Origin: Streptomyces sp. WM4235
Lineage (GTDB): Bacteria; Actinomycetota; Actinomycetes; Streptomycetales; Streptomycetaceae
Direction of reading: 5' to 3'
Assembly: GCF_001279725.1 (NCBI RefSeq)
Contig: NZ_LGDE01000436.1
Location: forward strand, 62,001-126,000
DNA: 64,000 nucleotides
A program made the position numbers and the translations under genes. The first letter of the stretch is position 1; every line of letters starts with the position of its first letter. Below, one piece after another: positions 15,175 to 25,446 of the stretch. The notes under the pieces are model-generated. The model had not been told where the DNA came from. It searched no databases and was given only the letters and a program-made list of their open reading frames with translations.

Positions 15175-16311
15175 TCAGCCGTTGCGGTACACCCGGGGCA
15201 CGCGCCCCCCGATACGGGTGACGATCTCATACGCGATCGTGTGCGCCGCTTGAGCCCAGTCCTCCGCGGTGGGTTCGCCCAGGTCACCGGGGCCGAAGAG
15301 GATCGCCGGATCGCCGGCCGCGACGTCGGCGTCGCCGATGTCGACGACGAACTGGTCCATGGCCACCCGCCCGGCCACCCGCCGGATCTCGCCGCCCACC
15401 AGGACCGGGCCCGAGCCGGAGGCGTGGCGCGGTACACCGTCGGCGTAGCCCGTGGGGATCAGGGCCAGTCGGGTCTCCCGGTCCGTCACGTAGTGGTGCC
15501 CGTAGCTGACTCCGTGGCCGGCGGGGACGCTCTTCACGAGCGCGACGGACGCCTTCAGGGACATCGCGGGCCGCAGCCCCAGTTGGGCCGGGGTGCCCAA
15601 CTCGGGCGCCGGCGACACGCCGTACACGGCGATCCCGCAGCGCACCAGGTCGAAGTGGGTCTCCGGCAGCGTGAGCGTGGCGGGCGAGTTGGCGATGTGC
15701 CGCACCTCGGGCTCGACGCCCTCCTTCTCGGCGTACGCGAGCATGTCGCGGAACGCGGCGAGCTGGAGCGCGATCGAGGGGTGTCCGGGCTCGTCGGCGC
15801 AGGCGAGGTGCGACCAGACGCCGGTGACGTCGACGGTCCCCTCCGCCTGCGCGGCGACGGCGGCGCCGACCAGTTCGGCCCAGTCGGCGGGCTGGCAGCC
15901 GTTGCGCCCGAGCCCCGTGTCGGCCTTGAGCTGGATCCGCGCGGTGCGACCGGCCGCGCGCGCGGCCTCCCGTACCTCCTCCAACGCCCACATCCCGCTG
16001 ACCGCGACGTCCACGTCGGCCTCGACGGCCTCCCGCCAGGGCCCGCCGGGCGTCCACAGCCAGCACAGGATCCGCGCCTCGATGCCGGCCGCGCGCAGCG
16101 CGAGCGCCTCCTCGGGCGTGGCGGTCCCGAGCCAGGTCGCCCCGGCCTCCAGGGCGGCGCGGGCGCAGGGCACGGCCCCGTGCCCGTAGCCGTCCGACTT
16201 GACGACGGCCATCAGCGCGGCCCGGGGCGCCCGCTCGCGCAGCGCGCGCACGTTGCTCCGCACGGCGGCAAGGTCGATCTCGGCGTAGGCGCGCGTCGGT
16301 GTCTCGTTCAT
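15175..16311 (-). CDS. alr: Alanine racemase
   Basis: A 378-residue PLP enzyme making D-alanine for peptidoglycan. The cofactor lysine is K38 in MAVVKSDGYGHGA. The tyrosine base lies in the C-terminal barrel, in the stretch HGVSYGHHYVTDRETRLALI, followed by PTGYADGVPR. ATG start. It sits in a run with nnrD, acpS and glmS upstream and the hydrolase and tsaE downstream, all on the same strand. Confidence 0.97.
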   Translation of the reverse strand: MNETPTRAYAEIDLAAVRSNVRALRERAPRAALMAVVKSDGYGHGAVPCARAALEAGATWLGTATPEEALALRAAGIEARILCWLWTPGGPWREAVEADVDVAVSGMWALEEVREAARAAGRTARIQLKADTGLGRNGCQPADWAELVGAAVAAQAEGTVDVTGVWSHLACADEPGHPSIALQLAAFRDMLAYAEKEGVEPEVRHIANSPATLTLPETHFDLVRCGIAVYGVSPAPELGTPAQLGLRPAMSLKASVALVKSVPAGHGVSYGHHYVTDRETRLALIPTGYADGVPRHASGSGPVLVGGEIRRVAGRVAMDQFVVDIGDADVAAGDPAILFGPGDLGEPTAEDWAQAAHTIAYEIVTRIGGRVPRVYRNG

Positions 16312-16407
16312 CCCGCACAGTCTCTCAGAACCCCCCGGGGCCTCCGCTCCCCCGCGTGTCGGGGTGCGAACGGGCCCCCGCGCGTCGGCGGCCGAACGGG
16401 CGCGGCG

Positions 16408-17820
16408 TCACGCGGACCGGACGTCCCGCCAGGCCCTCGGCACCGCGTCCGCCACCTGCTGCGCGAGGACCGGCGCCCCGTCGGAGGCGAAGCGGCCGGC
16501 GAGTCCGTGCAGGTACGCCGCCACGGCCCCGGCGTCCGCCCCGGACAGGCCCGCCGCCAGCAGCGACCCCGCCACCCCGGACAGCACGTCGCCGCTGCCC
16601 GCGGTCGCCAGCCACGGCGTCCCCGTCGGGTTCACCCGGACGACCGGATCGCCGTCGGAGGCGATCAGCGTCGTGGAGCCCTTCAGCAGGGCCGAGGCGC
16701 CGTAGCGGCGTGCCAGCGCGCGCACCGCCGCCAGCCGCCCGGCCTCCACCTCCTCCCGGGACACGCCCAGCAGCGCCGCCGCCTCCCCCGCGTGCGGGGT
16801 CAGCAGGGTCGCCGCAGACCGCCCGCGCAGCACCTCGGGGTCCAGGCCGCGCAGCCCGTCGGCGTCGACCAGTACCGGTACGTCGGACTGCGCCAGTACG
16901 CCCTCGACCTCGTCGGCCCGCGCGTCCCCCAGCCCCGGCCCGACCACCCACGCCTGCACCCGGCCCGGCCCGATCAGCGTCTCCGGGTACCGGGCGAGCA
17001 CCGCGTCCGCCGCCGGGCCCACGTACCGCACCGCGCCCGCGCCACCGCGCAGCGCGCCGGCCACGGCCAGTACCGCCGCGCCCGGGTAGCGCGCGGAGCC
17101 GGCGACGATGCCCACGACACCGCGCCGGTACTTGTCGCTCTCGGCCGTGGGTTCCGGCAGCAGCCGGGCCACGTCGGCGTGTTGCAGGGCCTCCAGCTCC
17201 GGTGCGGGCAGCGCGAGCCCGATGTCCACCGGCCGCACCACCCCGGCCAGCGCGGCTCCGGGGTCGATGAGCAGGCCGGGCTTGTGCGCTCCGAACGTGA
17301 CCGTGACGTCGGCCCGCACGGCCGGCCCCGCCACCTCCCCGGTGTCCGCGTCGACCCCGCTCGGCAGGTCCACGGCGACCACCACGGCGCCCGTCGGGAT
17401 CCGTTCCACCAGCGCGGCGGCCGCCGGGCGCAGTCCGCCCCGCCCGCCGATCCCGAGGAGCCCGTCCACGACCAGGTCGGCGCGCTCCGGGACGGCCGAC
17501 GCCACCCGGCCCCCCGCGGCCAGCAGCGCGGCGAGCCCGCCCGGGTGCACCCGGGCGGGGTCCATCGGCACCGCCGTCACCCCGGCGCCGCGCCGGGCCA
17601 GCCGGGCGCCGGCGTACAGGGCGTCGCCGCCGTTGTCACCGGGGCCGACGAGCAGCACGACCCGCGCCCCGTAGACCTTGCCCCGACGCCGTGTCAGCAG
17701 GCCCGCGCACACGGCGGCCAGTCCGGCCGCCGCCCGCAGCATCAGGGCGCCCTGCGGCAACCCGGCCATCAGCTCGCGCTCGGCGGCCCGTACGGTCTCC
17801 ACGCTGTAAGCAGTACGCAT
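16408..17820 (-). CDS. nnrD: Bifunctional NAD(P)H-hydrate repair enzyme (epimerase + ADP-dependent dehydratase)
   Basis: A 470-residue fusion. The N-terminal YjeF_N epimerase domain contains VLLVGPGDNGGDALYAGARL. The C-terminal ribokinase-like dehydratase domain has LLTPHAGEAAALLG and the GSGDVLSG anion hole. Together they reverse hydration of NADH and NADPH. ATG at 17820; sequence further upstream is repeat. It lies between acpS and alr on the same strand, the usual actinobacterial order. Confidence 0.95.
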   Translation of the reverse strand: MRTAYSVETVRAAERELMAGLPQGALMLRAAAGLAAVCAGLLTRRRGKVYGARVVLLVGPGDNGGDALYAGARLARRGAGVTAVPMDPARVHPGGLAALLAAGGRVASAVPERADLVVDGLLGIGGRGGLRPAAAALVERIPTGAVVVAVDLPSGVDADTGEVAGPAVRADVTVTFGAHKPGLLIDPGAALAGVVRPVDIGLALPAPELEALQHADVARLLPEPTAESDKYRRGVVGIVAGSARYPGAAVLAVAGALRGGAGAVRYVGPAADAVLARYPETLIGPGRVQAWVVGPGLGDARADEVEGVLAQSDVPVLVDADGLRGLDPEVLRGRSAATLLTPHAGEAAALLGVSREEVEAGRLAAVRALARRYGASALLKGSTTLIASDGDPVVRVNPTGTPWLATAGSGDVLSGVAGSLLAAGLSGADAGAVAAYLHGLAGRFASDGAPVLAQQVADAVPRAWRDVRSA

Positions 17821-17873
17821 GGCACCAGCCTGCCCGAAAACCCGGCTCGGGCCCCGGCTCCCGGGCCCGTCAG

Positions 17874-17935
17874 GAGCCGGAAGAGCCCGTGCGAGCCGCA
17901 AGAGCCCCGTGCGAGCCGGAAGAGCCGGAAGAGCC
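17874..17935. repeat. 19-20-bp repeat just after acpS
   Basis: GAGCCGGAAGAGCCCGTGC (17874-17892), GAGCCGCAAGAGCCCCGTGC (17893-17912), GAGCCGGAAGAGCC (17913-17926) and a 9-bp partial copy, starting 3 nt after the acpS stop codon on the minus strand. Confidence 0.88.
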
Positions 17936-17938
17936 GAC

Positions 17939-18307
17939 CTACCCCTCGGCGATCACCACGGCCGACGCGACGCCGGCGTCGTGGCTGAGCGAGATGTGCC
18001 AGGACTTCACCCCCAGGGCCAGCGCCCGGGCCTCGACGGTCCCCGACACCCGCAGCCGGGGCTGTCCCGTGTCCTCCACGTACACCTCGGCGTCGGTCCA
18101 CAGCAGTCCACTGGGCGCGCCGAGCGCCTTGGCCAGCGCCTCCTTGGCCGCGAACCGGGCGGCGAGCGAGGCGGTGCCGCGCCGCTCGCCGCTCGGCAGC
18201 GTCAACTCGGAGTCGAGGAAGAGCCGTCGGGCCAGGTTCGGCGTTCGCTCCAGCGCGGCGCCGAACCGCTCGATCTCGGCAACGTCAATCCCCACACCGA
18301 CAATCAC
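17939..18307 (-). CDS. acpS: Holo-[acyl-carrier-protein] synthase
   Basis: A 122-residue AcpS-type phosphopantetheinyl transferase that loads the 4'-phosphopantetheine arm, made from CoA, onto ACP for fatty acid synthesis. The Mg-binding motifs are [10 protein letters not shown] (D8) and [13 protein letters not shown] chose the GTG at 18307 (VIVGVGIDV), preceded by GGGAG; six further in-frame codons upstream are possible but the family begins here. Confidence 0.95.
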   Translation of the reverse strand: MIVGVGIDVAEIERFGAALERTPNLARRLFLDSELTLPSGERRGTASLAARFAAKEALAKALGAPSGLLWTDAEVYVEDTGQPRLRVSGTVEARALALGVKSWHISLSHDAGVASAVVIAEG

Positions 18308-18340
18308 GACGCCCACCACTCCCACGCAGCCCGTGTTCCC

Positions 18341-18361
18341 CCGTCGCCACCGCGGCGACGG
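18341..18361. terminator. Hairpin between glmS and acpS
   Basis: CCGTCGCC-accgc-GGCGACGG, a perfect 8-bp stem in the 75-nt gap. No T-run; possible weak terminator or processing site. Confidence 0.4.
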
Positions 18362-18382
18362 ATCGGCGCCCGCGGGCTTGGC

Positions 18383-20230
18383 TCACTCCACGGTCACCGA
18401 CTTGGCGAGGTTACGCGGCTGGTCCACCTCGTTGCCGCGCGCCGTCGCCAGCTCGCACGCGAACACCTGCAACGGAACGGTCGCCACCAGCGGTTGGAGC
18501 AGCGTGGGCGTCGCCGGGATCCGGATCAGGTGGTCGGCGTACGGGACCACCGCCTCGTCGCCCTCCTCCGCGATGACGATCGTCCGCGCACCGCGCGCCC
18601 GGATCTCCTGGATGTTCGACACGATCTTGTCGTGCAGCACGGAACGTCCGCGCGGCGACGGCACGACCACCACCACCGGCAGGTCCGGCTCGATCAGCGC
18701 GATCGGACCGTGCTTCAGCTCGCCCGCCGCGAAGCCCTCGGCGTGCATGTACGCCAGTTCCTTGAGCTTGAGCGCGCCCTCCAGCGCCACCGGGTAGCCG
18801 ACGTGCCGGCCGAGGAAGAGCACGGTGTTCTTGTCGGCGAGCGAGCGCGCGAGCTGCCGTACCGGCTCCATCGTCTCCAGGACGGTGTCCACGGCCGCCG
18901 CGATGTCCGACAGCTCCCGGATCACCGACTCGATCTCGTCGCCCCACTTGGTTCCCCGCACCTGCCCGAGGTACAGCGCCACCAGGTAGCAGGCCACCAG
19001 CTGCGTGAGGAACGCCTTCGTCGAGGCGACGGCCACCTCCGGGCCGGCGTGCGTGTACAGCACGGCGTCCGATTCGCGCGGGATCGTCGAGCCGTTCGTG
19101 TTGCAGACGGCCAGTACCTTGGCGCCCTGCTCGCGCGCGTGGCGCAGCGCCATCAGGGTGTCCATGGTCTCGCCGGACTGCGAGATCGCGATCACCAGCG
19201 TCCGCTGGTCGAGGATCGGATCGCGGTAGCGGAACTCGCTGGCGAGTTCCGTCTCGCAGGGGATGCGGGTCCAGTGCTCGATGGCCAGCTTCGCGATCAT
19301 GCCCGCGTGGTACGCCGTACCGCAGGCCACGATCACGACCTTGTCCACCTCGCGCAGCACGGACGGCGGGATGCGCACCTCGTCGAGGGTCAGCAGGCCG
19401 CTCGCGTCGATGCGGCCCAGGAGGGTGTCGGCGACGGCCTTCGGCTGCTCGGCGATCTCCTTGAGCATGAAGTAGTCGTACCCCCCCTTCTCGGCCGCCG
19501 AGGCGTCCCAGTCCACGTGGTACGCCCGCACGGACGCGACCGAGCCGTCGAAGTTGGTCACCGTGACCCCGTCGCGGCGCAGTTCGACGACCTGGTCCTG
19601 GCCCAGCTCGATCGCGGATCGGGTGTGGGCGATGAAGGCGGCCACGTCGGAGGCCAGGAAGTTCTCGTTCTCCCCGACGCCCACCACCAGGGGCGAGTTG
19701 CGGCGCGCCCCGACCACCACGTCCGGTTGGTCGGCGTGCACCGCGACCAGCGTGAACGCCCCCTGGAGGAGCCGGCACACCTGCCGCATGGCCTCGGTGA
19801 GGTCCCCGCAGACCTCGAACCGCTCCGCCAGCAGGTGGGCGACCACCTCGGTGTCCGTCTCGGACTCCAGGCGGTGCCCGCGCTCGGCCAGGTCGGCGCG
19901 CAGCTCGGCGAAGTTCTCGATGATCCCGTTGTGCACGACGGCCACGCGGCCCGCGTTGTCGAGATGGGGGTGCGCGTTGACGTCGGTGGGCCCGCCGTGG
20001 GTCGCCCACCGCGTGTGCCCCAGGCCCGTGGACCCGGCCGGCAGCGGGTGCCCGACCAGTTCCTTCTCCAGGTTGACGAGCTTTCCGGCCTTCTTCGCGG
20101 AGGAGAGTTTCCCGTCCGCGAGCACGGCGACGCCCGCCGAGTCGTAGCCGCGGTATTCCAGCCGCTTGAGTCCGGCGATGACCACATCGAGCGCAGATTG
20201 CGCTCCTACGTAACCCACAATTCCGCACAT
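18383..20230 (-). CDS. glmS: Glucosamine-6-phosphate synthase (isomerizing, glutamine-dependent)
   Basis: A 615-residue enzyme that makes glucosamine-6-phosphate from fructose-6-phosphate and glutamine, the first step of UDP-GlcNAc supply. The N-terminal nucleophile is Cys2 (MCGIVGYVG), with a Gln-amidotransferase domain to about 230. Two SIS isomerase domains follow, with SQSGETMDT, the ESDAVLYTHAGPEVAVAST segment and the C-terminal NLAKSVTVE. ATG start. Its product is used by GlmM, encoded 3 kb away. Confidence 0.97.
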   Translation of the reverse strand: MCGIVGYVGAQSALDVVIAGLKRLEYRGYDSAGVAVLADGKLSSAKKAGKLVNLEKELVGHPLPAGSTGLGHTRWATHGGPTDVNAHPHLDNAGRVAVVHNGIIENFAELRADLAERGHRLESETDTEVVAHLLAERFEVCGDLTEAMRQVCRLLQGAFTLVAVHADQPDVVVGARRNSPLVVGVGENENFLASDVAAFIAHTRSAIELGQDQVVELRRDGVTVTNFDGSVASVRAYHVDWDASAAEKGGYDYFMLKEIAEQPKAVADTLLGRIDASGLLTLDEVRIPPSVLREVDKVVIVACGTAYHAGMIAKLAIEHWTRIPCETELASEFRYRDPILDQRTLVIAISQSGETMDTLMALRHAREQGAKVLAVCNTNGSTIPRESDAVLYTHAGPEVAVASTKAFLTQLVACYLVALYLGQVRGTKWGDEIESVIRELSDIAAAVDTVLETMEPVRQLARSLADKNTVLFLGRHVGYPVALEGALKLKELAYMHAEGFAAGELKHGPIALIEPDLPVVVVVPSPRGRSVLHDKIVSNIQEIRARGARTIVIAEEGDEAVVPYADHLIRIPATPTLLQPLVATVPLQVFACELATARGNEVDQPRNLAKSVTVE

Positions 20231-20282
20231 AGGCGGCAGGGTACGCCGTGGTCGGCCTCCTGCCCGGTACCTGAACAGGACG

Positions 20283-20318
20283 AAAAAACACCGCCCCGGC
20301 GGACACGCCGGGGCGGTG
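20283..20318 (-). terminator. Rho-independent terminator of the lipoprotein gene
   Basis: CACCGCCCCGGCG and CGCCGGGGCGGTG form a 13-bp stem (20289-20318), followed on the minus strand by six T residues (20283-20288). It separates the lipoprotein transcript from glmS. Confidence 0.9.
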
Positions 20319-20339
20319 GGGGCGGCAGTGCCGCGAGGG

Positions 20340-21095
20340 TCAGCCGAGCTTCTTGACCTGCGCGTCGACGACGGCCTTCGGCTGCTCGGAGTCGCCGGCC
20401 AGGTTCAGCGCCCAGAACGTCGCCAGGACGTTGCCCTTGCGCACGACGACCGTGTGCATCTTCTTCTTCTGGCCGTCGCCCATGTCCATCACGCTGGAGA
20501 ACCCGACGGCCTCGTCACCGGAGGTCGCCGGCTCGGACGTGACGTTCCCGATCGGGGTGCTCTGCTCGCCCTTCTGAGTGACGGCGAAGCCGCCGGCGCA
20601 GGCCGTGACCGCGGTCTTGACGGAGGCGAACGCGTCCTCGGCGCCCTTGCCGTCGTAGGAGCTGAGGGTGACCGAGGTCGCCGTCGACTTCAGGGCGCCC
20701 ATGGCCGCCTCCATCTTCTCGTCCACGCTCGCGCCCTCGGCGGCCGGCTTGGGCAGCTCGACGGTCATGATCCGGCCCACGCCGGTGGACGGGGCGAGCG
20801 GCTGCATGGACTGGGCCTGGGCCAGCACCTTGCACTCGGCCTTGTCGGAGTCGACGGCAGCGGTCTTCTCCTCCTCGACCGGCTCGATCTTGTGGGTGGG
20901 CAGGTCGGCCTGCGTGACCAGCAGCGGGGCCAGCTCGGCGGCCGTCTTGCCCTTGGCGGCGGGAGCGGCCGGGGCGGACGCCTTGCCGTCCGTCTTGGTG
21001 TCGGAGGCCTTGTCGGAGCCGCAGGCGGTGGCCAGCAGCGTCAGGGACACGGCGGAAGCGGTCAGGACGGTACGACGGACAAGAGCGGAACGCAC
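20340..21095 (-). CDS. Putative lipoprotein of unknown function
   Basis: A 251-residue protein with signal peptide and lipobox LLATACG (Cys at about 26), then a low-complexity Lys/Ala linker and a soluble domain with two Cys (ECKVL and TACAGG) that could pair. The overall pattern resembles sensor-like extracellular lipoprotein domains, but I cannot name a family. I chose the GTG at 21095, preceded by GGGGGAG; upstream codons are not signal-like. Terminated by the strong hairpin downstream. Confidence 0.8.
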   Translation of the reverse strand: MRSALVRRTVLTASAVSLTLLATACGSDKASDTKTDGKASAPAAPAAKGKTAAELAPLLVTQADLPTHKIEPVEEEKTAAVDSDKAECKVLAQAQSMQPLAPSTGVGRIMTVELPKPAAEGASVDEKMEAAMGALKSTATSVTLSSYDGKGAEDAFASVKTAVTACAGGFAVTQKGEQSTPIGNVTSEPATSGDEAVGFSSVMDMGDGQKKKMHTVVVRKGNVLATFWALNLAGDSEQPKAVVDAQVKKLG

Positions 21096-21379
21096 GGTGT
21101 TTCTCCCCCACAGGCGGTACACAGAAAAGTCGAAAGGCATGCCGGACGGCTCCGGAAACGCCCAGGTGAGGGGCGCGCATCGGAGCTGCGACGCATATCA
21201 AGATAAAGTAAAAGCCGATCAGCCGATCAGGATTATTCGGCCATCGGCGCAATCGTGACCCCGGTGATACCGCCGGGGCGTCGAATCGAGACCGACCGCG
21301 GCACGCCCCCGCCCCGCACCCCGCCGCACGTGACCGACCACACCATCCACAAGCGGTCCCGAGCCCCGACAATGGCAGG

Positions 21380-22399
21380 GTGATCACTTCGCCGCCACGA
21401 AGCACGCCGGACCGCGCAACGGAGCGCGCCGGCCATCGCCGGGCTCCCGACGCCTCCCCGTACGTCGACCTCACCCGGGCCGAGTGGAGCGCCCTGCGCG
21501 AACGGACCCCGCTCCCCCTCACCGCCGAGGAGGTCGAGCGGCTCCGGGGTCTGGGGGACGTGATCGACCTCGACGAGGTCCGGGACGTCTACCTGCCGCT
21601 GTCGCGCCTGCTCAACCTGTACGTCGGCGCCACCAACAACCTCCGCGGCACCCTGAACACCTTCCTCGGTGACGCGGGCAACGGCCACGGCGCCCAGACG
21701 GGCACCCCCTTCGTCATAGGGGTCGCCGGGTCCGTCGCGGTCGGCAAGTCCACCGTGGCCCGCCTCCTCCAGGCCCTGCTGGCCCGCTGGCCCGAGCACC
21801 CGCGCGTGGAGCTCGTCACCACGGACGGCTTCCTGTACCCGATGAAGGAACTCCAGCGCCGCGGCCTGACCGCCCGCAAGGGCTTCCCCGAGTCGTACGA
21901 CCGGCGCGCGCTGACCCGTTTCGTCGCGGACATCAAGGCGGGCAAGGACGAGGTCACCGCCCCCGTCTACTCCCACCTGATCTACGACATCGTCCCGGGC
22001 GAGCAGCTCGTCGTGCGCCGCCCGGACATCCTGATCGTCGAGGGGCTCAACGTGCTCCAGCCGGCCCTGCCCGGCAAGGACGGCCGCACCCGCGTGGGTC
22101 TCGCCGATTACTTCGACTTCAGCGTGTACGTGGACGCGCGCCCCGAGGACATCGAGCGCTGGTACCTGGGCCGCTTCCGGAAGTTGCGCGAGACCGCCTT
22201 CCAGAACCCCTTCTCCTACTTCCGCAAGTACACGCAGGTCTCCGAGGAGGAGGCCATGGAGTACGCGCAGACCATGTGGCGGACCATCAACAAGCCGAAC
22301 CTGCTGGAGAACGTGGCGCCCACCCGCGGCCGGGCCACGCTCGTCGTCCGCAAGGGCCCGGACCACAAGGTCCAGAAGTTGAGCCTGCGAAAGCTCTGA
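21380..22399 (+). CDS. coaA: Pantothenate kinase (type I)
   Basis: A 339-residue enzyme that phosphorylates pantothenate in the first step of CoA synthesis. The P-loop is [29 protein letters not shown] and [12 protein letters not shown] are typical of the bacterial type I enzyme. GTG start with GACAAT 6 nt upstream and no Shine-Dalgarno sequence, so the mRNA may be leaderless. N-terminal extension of about 25 residues is low complexity. Confidence 0.97.
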   Translation: MITSPPRSTPDRATERAGHRRAPDASPYVDLTRAEWSALRERTPLPLTAEEVERLRGLGDVIDLDEVRDVYLPLSRLLNLYVGATNNLRGTLNTFLGDAGNGHGAQTGTPFVIGVAGSVAVGKSTVARLLQALLARWPEHPRVELVTTDGFLYPMKELQRRGLTARKGFPESYDRRALTRFVADIKAGKDEVTAPVYSHLIYDIVPGEQLVVRRPDILIVEGLNVLQPALPGKDGRTRVGLADYFDFSVYVDARPEDIERWYLGRFRKLRETAFQNPFSYFRKYTQVSEEEAMEYAQTMWRTINKPNLLENVAPTRGRATLVVRKGPDHKVQKLSLRKL

Positions 22400-22430
22400 C
22401 CGCACGGGCGGCGGAGTCTAGGGTGCGGCC

Positions 22431-23375
22431 ATGCTGCATCTGCGGATGATCATCCCGCCCGAACGCACGGACGCCGTCGTCGACGTCGTGGAGTCCACGG
22501 TCGGCACCGCCCACCTCGTCGTCCTGCCCGGCGCCGGCCGTGACCCCCGCGGCGATCTCGTCCTGTGCGACGTCGCCCGGGAGGCCGGTGACGAACTCCT
22601 TCAGGAACTCCGGGCCCTGAAGATCGACGAGGACGGCTCGATCGCCGTCGAGAACATCGACCTGTCGCTGTCGAGGCGGGCCGACGCGGCCGAGGAGGAG
22701 GCTCCGGGCGAGGGCGCCGACGCCGTGCTGTGGGAGCAACTGACCGAGGCGACCCACGAGGAGTCCACCCTCACCATCACCTACTGCGCTTTCATGATGC
22801 TCGCGACGATGATCGCGGCCTGTGGCGTGGTCCTCGACAACGCGATCCTGATCGTGGGCGCGATGGCGGTCGGCCCGGAGTTCGGCCCGCTCGCCGGGGT
22901 CTGCACGGCGGTTGTACGGGGCGTCCCCCGGCTCGCCCTGCGCTCGCTGGGCGCGCTGCTGATCGGTTTCGCCCTCGCGATCGTCGCCACCACGGTGTTC
23001 ACCCTGGGGATGGACTGGATCGGCCAGTTCGACAGGACGATGCTGGACAGCCCCCGGCCGAACACCGGCTTCATCTGGAAGCCGGATCCGCTCTCCTTCG
23101 TGGTCTCGCTGCTCGCGGGCGTGGCCGGGGTGCTCTCGCTGACCTCCGCGAAGTCCGGGGCGCTGGTCGGCGTGGCGATCTCGGTCACCACCGTCCCGGC
23201 GGCCGCGAACGCCGCCGTGGCCCTCGGCTACGGGGAGTTCGCCCAGATGTGGGGCTCCGCGGAGCAGTTGATGGTGAACCTCGGCGGCATCATGCTCGCC
23301 GGCATCCTGACCCTGGCCGGGCAGAAACTGCTGTGGCGGACCCAGCGAGGCTGGATCCGCCACAGGAAGAGCTGA
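22431..23375 (+). CDS. DUF389-family membrane protein
   Basis: A 314-residue protein with a soluble N-terminal alpha/beta region (about 1-85) and about six transmembrane helices. The segment DNAILIVGAMAVGPEFGPLAG is the hallmark of DUF389 (TIGR00341-like) proteins. Function in the family is unknown. It follows coaA by 31 nt on the same strand and may share its transcript. Its 3' end converges with glmM, leaving only 13 nt. Confidence 0.9.
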   Translation: MLHLRMIIPPERTDAVVDVVESTVGTAHLVVLPGAGRDPRGDLVLCDVAREAGDELLQELRALKIDEDGSIAVENIDLSLSRRADAAEEEAPGEGADAVLWEQLTEATHEESTLTITYCAFMMLATMIAACGVVLDNAILIVGAMAVGPEFGPLAGVCTAVVRGVPRLALRSLGALLIGFALAIVATTVFTLGMDWIGQFDRTMLDSPRPNTGFIWKPDPLSFVVSLLAGVAGVLSLTSAKSGALVGVAISVTTVPAAANAAVALGYGEFAQMWGSAEQLMVNLGGIMLAGILTLAGQKLLWRTQRGWIRHRKS

Positions 23376-23388
23376 GACGCCGGTCCGG

Positions 23389-24747
23389 TCAGCCGAGGGC
23401 CGACTTCACCACGTCCGCGAGCCGCCCCGCGACCGCGCGGGCCTGCTCGATGTCGGCGGCCTCCACCATCACCCGTACGAGCGGCTCCGTGCCGGACGGA
23501 CGGAGCAGCACGCGACCGGTGGTGCCCAGCTCGCGTTCGGCGTCGTTGACCGCCGCCGCCAGCTCGGCCGAGGTGGTGACCCGGGACCTGTCCACGTCCG
23601 GGACGTTGATGAGGACCTGCGGCAGTCGCTGCATGACCCCGGCCAGGTCGGCCAGGGACCGGCCGGTGGCGGCGACGCGGGCGGCCAGCATCAGGCCGGT
23701 CAGCGTGCCGTCGCCGGTGGTCGCGTGGTCGAGGATGATCACGTGGCCGGACTGCTCGCCGCCCAGCGCGTAGCCGTGCTCCTTCATCGACTCCAGCACG
23801 TAGCGGTCGCCGACACCGGTCTGCACGACCTGGATGCCCTCGCCCTCCATGGCCAGCTTGAAGCCGAGGTTCGACATCACGGTGCCGACGACGGTGTTCT
23901 CGCGGAGCTGGCCCGCCTCGCGCATGGCCAGCGCCAGCACGGCGAGGATCTGGTCGCCGTCGACCTCCTCGCCGTTGCCGTCCACGGCCAGGCAGCGGTC
24001 GGCGTCGCCGTCGTGCGCGATGCCGAAGTCGGCTCCGTGCTCGACGACGGCCTGCTTGAGCAGCCCGAGGTGGGTGGAGCCGCAGCCGTCGTTGATGTTC
24101 AGGCCGTTCGGCTCGGCGCCGATCGTGATGATCTCCGCGCCGGCCCGCGTGAACGCCTCGGGCGAGACCCGGGCGGCCGCGCCGTGCGCCTCGTCGAGAA
24201 CGACCTTGAGGCCTTCGAGGCGGTTGGGCAGGACACCGATGAGGTGCGCGACGTACTTGTCGAAGCCCTCGTCGTAGTCGGAGACCCGGCCGACGCCGGA
24301 GCCGGTGGGCCGGTCCCAGGGAGCGCCGGTGCGGTGCTCCTCGTAGACGGACTCGATCCGGCCCTCCAGGTCGTCGGCCAGCTTGTGGCCGCCGCGCGCG
24401 AAGAACTTGATGCCGTTGTCGGGCATCGCGTTGTGGCTGGCTGAAAGCATCACGCCGAGGTCGGCGCCCAGCGCACCGGTGAGATACGCCACCGCCGGGG
24501 TGGGCAGCACACCGACGCGCAGGACGTCCACGCCCGCGCTCGCGAGGCCGGCGACGACCGCGGCCTCCAGGAACTCACCGGACGCGCGCGGATCGCGGCC
24601 GACCACCGCGGTGGCCCGATGACCGGCGAACGTGCCCGCCTCGGCCAGTACGTGTGCGGCCGCCACGGAGAGACCGAGCGCGAGCTCGGCCGTCAGATCC
24701 GCGTTGGCAACGCCCCGTACACCGTCCGTCCCGAAGAGTCGTCCCAC
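23389..24747 (-). CDS. glmM: Phosphoglucosamine mutase
   Basis: A 452-residue enzyme converting glucosamine-6-phosphate to glucosamine-1-phosphate for UDP-GlcNAc. The phosphoserine loop is LSASHN with S102, matching the enterobacterial enzyme's position. The Mg loop DGDADRC, the sugar loop GGEQSGH and the phosphate loop [11 protein letters not shown] are all present. ATG start. Same strand as rplM-rpsI but separated from them by a strong terminator. Confidence 0.97.
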   Translation of the reverse strand: MGRLFGTDGVRGVANADLTAELALGLSVAAAHVLAEAGTFAGHRATAVVGRDPRASGEFLEAAVVAGLASAGVDVLRVGVLPTPAVAYLTGALGADLGVMLSASHNAMPDNGIKFFARGGHKLADDLEGRIESVYEEHRTGAPWDRPTGSGVGRVSDYDEGFDKYVAHLIGVLPNRLEGLKVVLDEAHGAAARVSPEAFTRAGAEIITIGAEPNGLNINDGCGSTHLGLLKQAVVEHGADFGIAHDGDADRCLAVDGNGEEVDGDQILAVLALAMREAGQLRENTVVGTVMSNLGFKLAMEGEGIQVVQTGVGDRYVLESMKEHGYALGGEQSGHVIILDHATTGDGTLTGLMLAARVAATGRSLADLAGVMQRLPQVLINVPDVDRSRVTTSAELAAAVNDAERELGTTGRVLLRPSGTEPLVRVMVEAADIEQARAVAGRLADVVKSALG

Positions 24748-24817
24748 TGTTGTCCTCCCGAGTTAACGCTTCGCTTTGTGACCGCTGTGACAAATATGTG
24801 CCGCTTGTGGCGGTAAA

Positions 24818-24861
24818 CGAACCGCCCCGGCAGCACGAAGAGTGCTGCCGGGGCGGTTTCG
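24818..24861 (-). terminator. Terminator of rplM-rpsI
   Basis: A near-perfect inverted repeat with arms of 19 and 20 nt (24818-24836 and 24842-24861), GC-rich core CCGCCCCGGCAGCAC, immediately after rpsI and before glmM. Confidence 0.85.
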
Positions 24862-24882
24862 TTGCGGAACAGCAGGCGCAGA

Positions 24883-25404
24883 TTAACGCTTGCTGTACTG
24901 CGGAGCCTTACGGGCCTTCTTGAGACCGGCCTTCTTGCGCTCGACCGCACGGTCGTCGCGGGAGAGGAAGCCGGCCTTCTTCAGCGCCGGGCGGTTGTTG
25001 TCCACGTCCGCCTCGTTCAGCGCACGGGCCACACCGAGGCGCAGGGCGCCGGCCTGGCCGGAAACGCCGCCACCCGAGATGCGGGCGATGACGTCGTAAC
25101 GGTTGTCCAGCTCCAGGAGCTTGAACGGCTCGTTGACTTCCTGCTGGTGCACCTTGTTGGGGAAGTAGTCCTCAAGGGTGCGACCGTTGATCTTCCACTT
25201 GCCGGTGCCCGGAACGATCCGGACGCGGGCGATGGCGTTCTTGCGACGGCCCAGGCCGGCGGCCGGCTGGGGGTCGCCGAAGCGACCGGCAAGGGACTCG
25301 GAGGTGTAGTCGCCCTCGACGACGACCTCGGACTCGCTGGTGTACTCCTCGACGTTGCCCTCGAACTCTTCGACGGGGGTCGTCTCGGCGGTGGTCTCGG
25401 CCAC
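24883..25404 (-). CDS. rpsI: 30S ribosomal protein S9
   Basis: A 173-residue protein whose C-terminal tail QYSKR reaches the P-site tRNA in the 30S subunit. Core segment [19 protein letters not shown] is diagnostic. An acidic Thr/Glu-rich N-terminal extension of about 45 residues precedes the core, usual in actinobacteria. Follows rplM by 42 nt. Confidence 0.98.
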   Translation of the reverse strand: MAETTAETTPVEEFEGNVEEYTSESEVVVEGDYTSESLAGRFGDPQPAAGLGRRKNAIARVRIVPGTGKWKINGRTLEDYFPNKVHQQEVNEPFKLLELDNRYDVIARISGGGVSGQAGALRLGVARALNEADVDNNRPALKKAGFLSRDDRAVERKKAGLKKARKAPQYSKR

Positions 25405-25446
25405 GATGCTCCTCAGAATTTTCTACGTCTTAGGGGGTGGCCGGAA

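Noticed and set aside
24780..24860. Possible riboswitch or glmS-type ribozyme region before glmM
   Set aside because: The only structure is the terminator hairpin of rplM-rpsI; no conserved riboswitch core is seen. No glmS ribozyme motif is seen upstream of glmS either.
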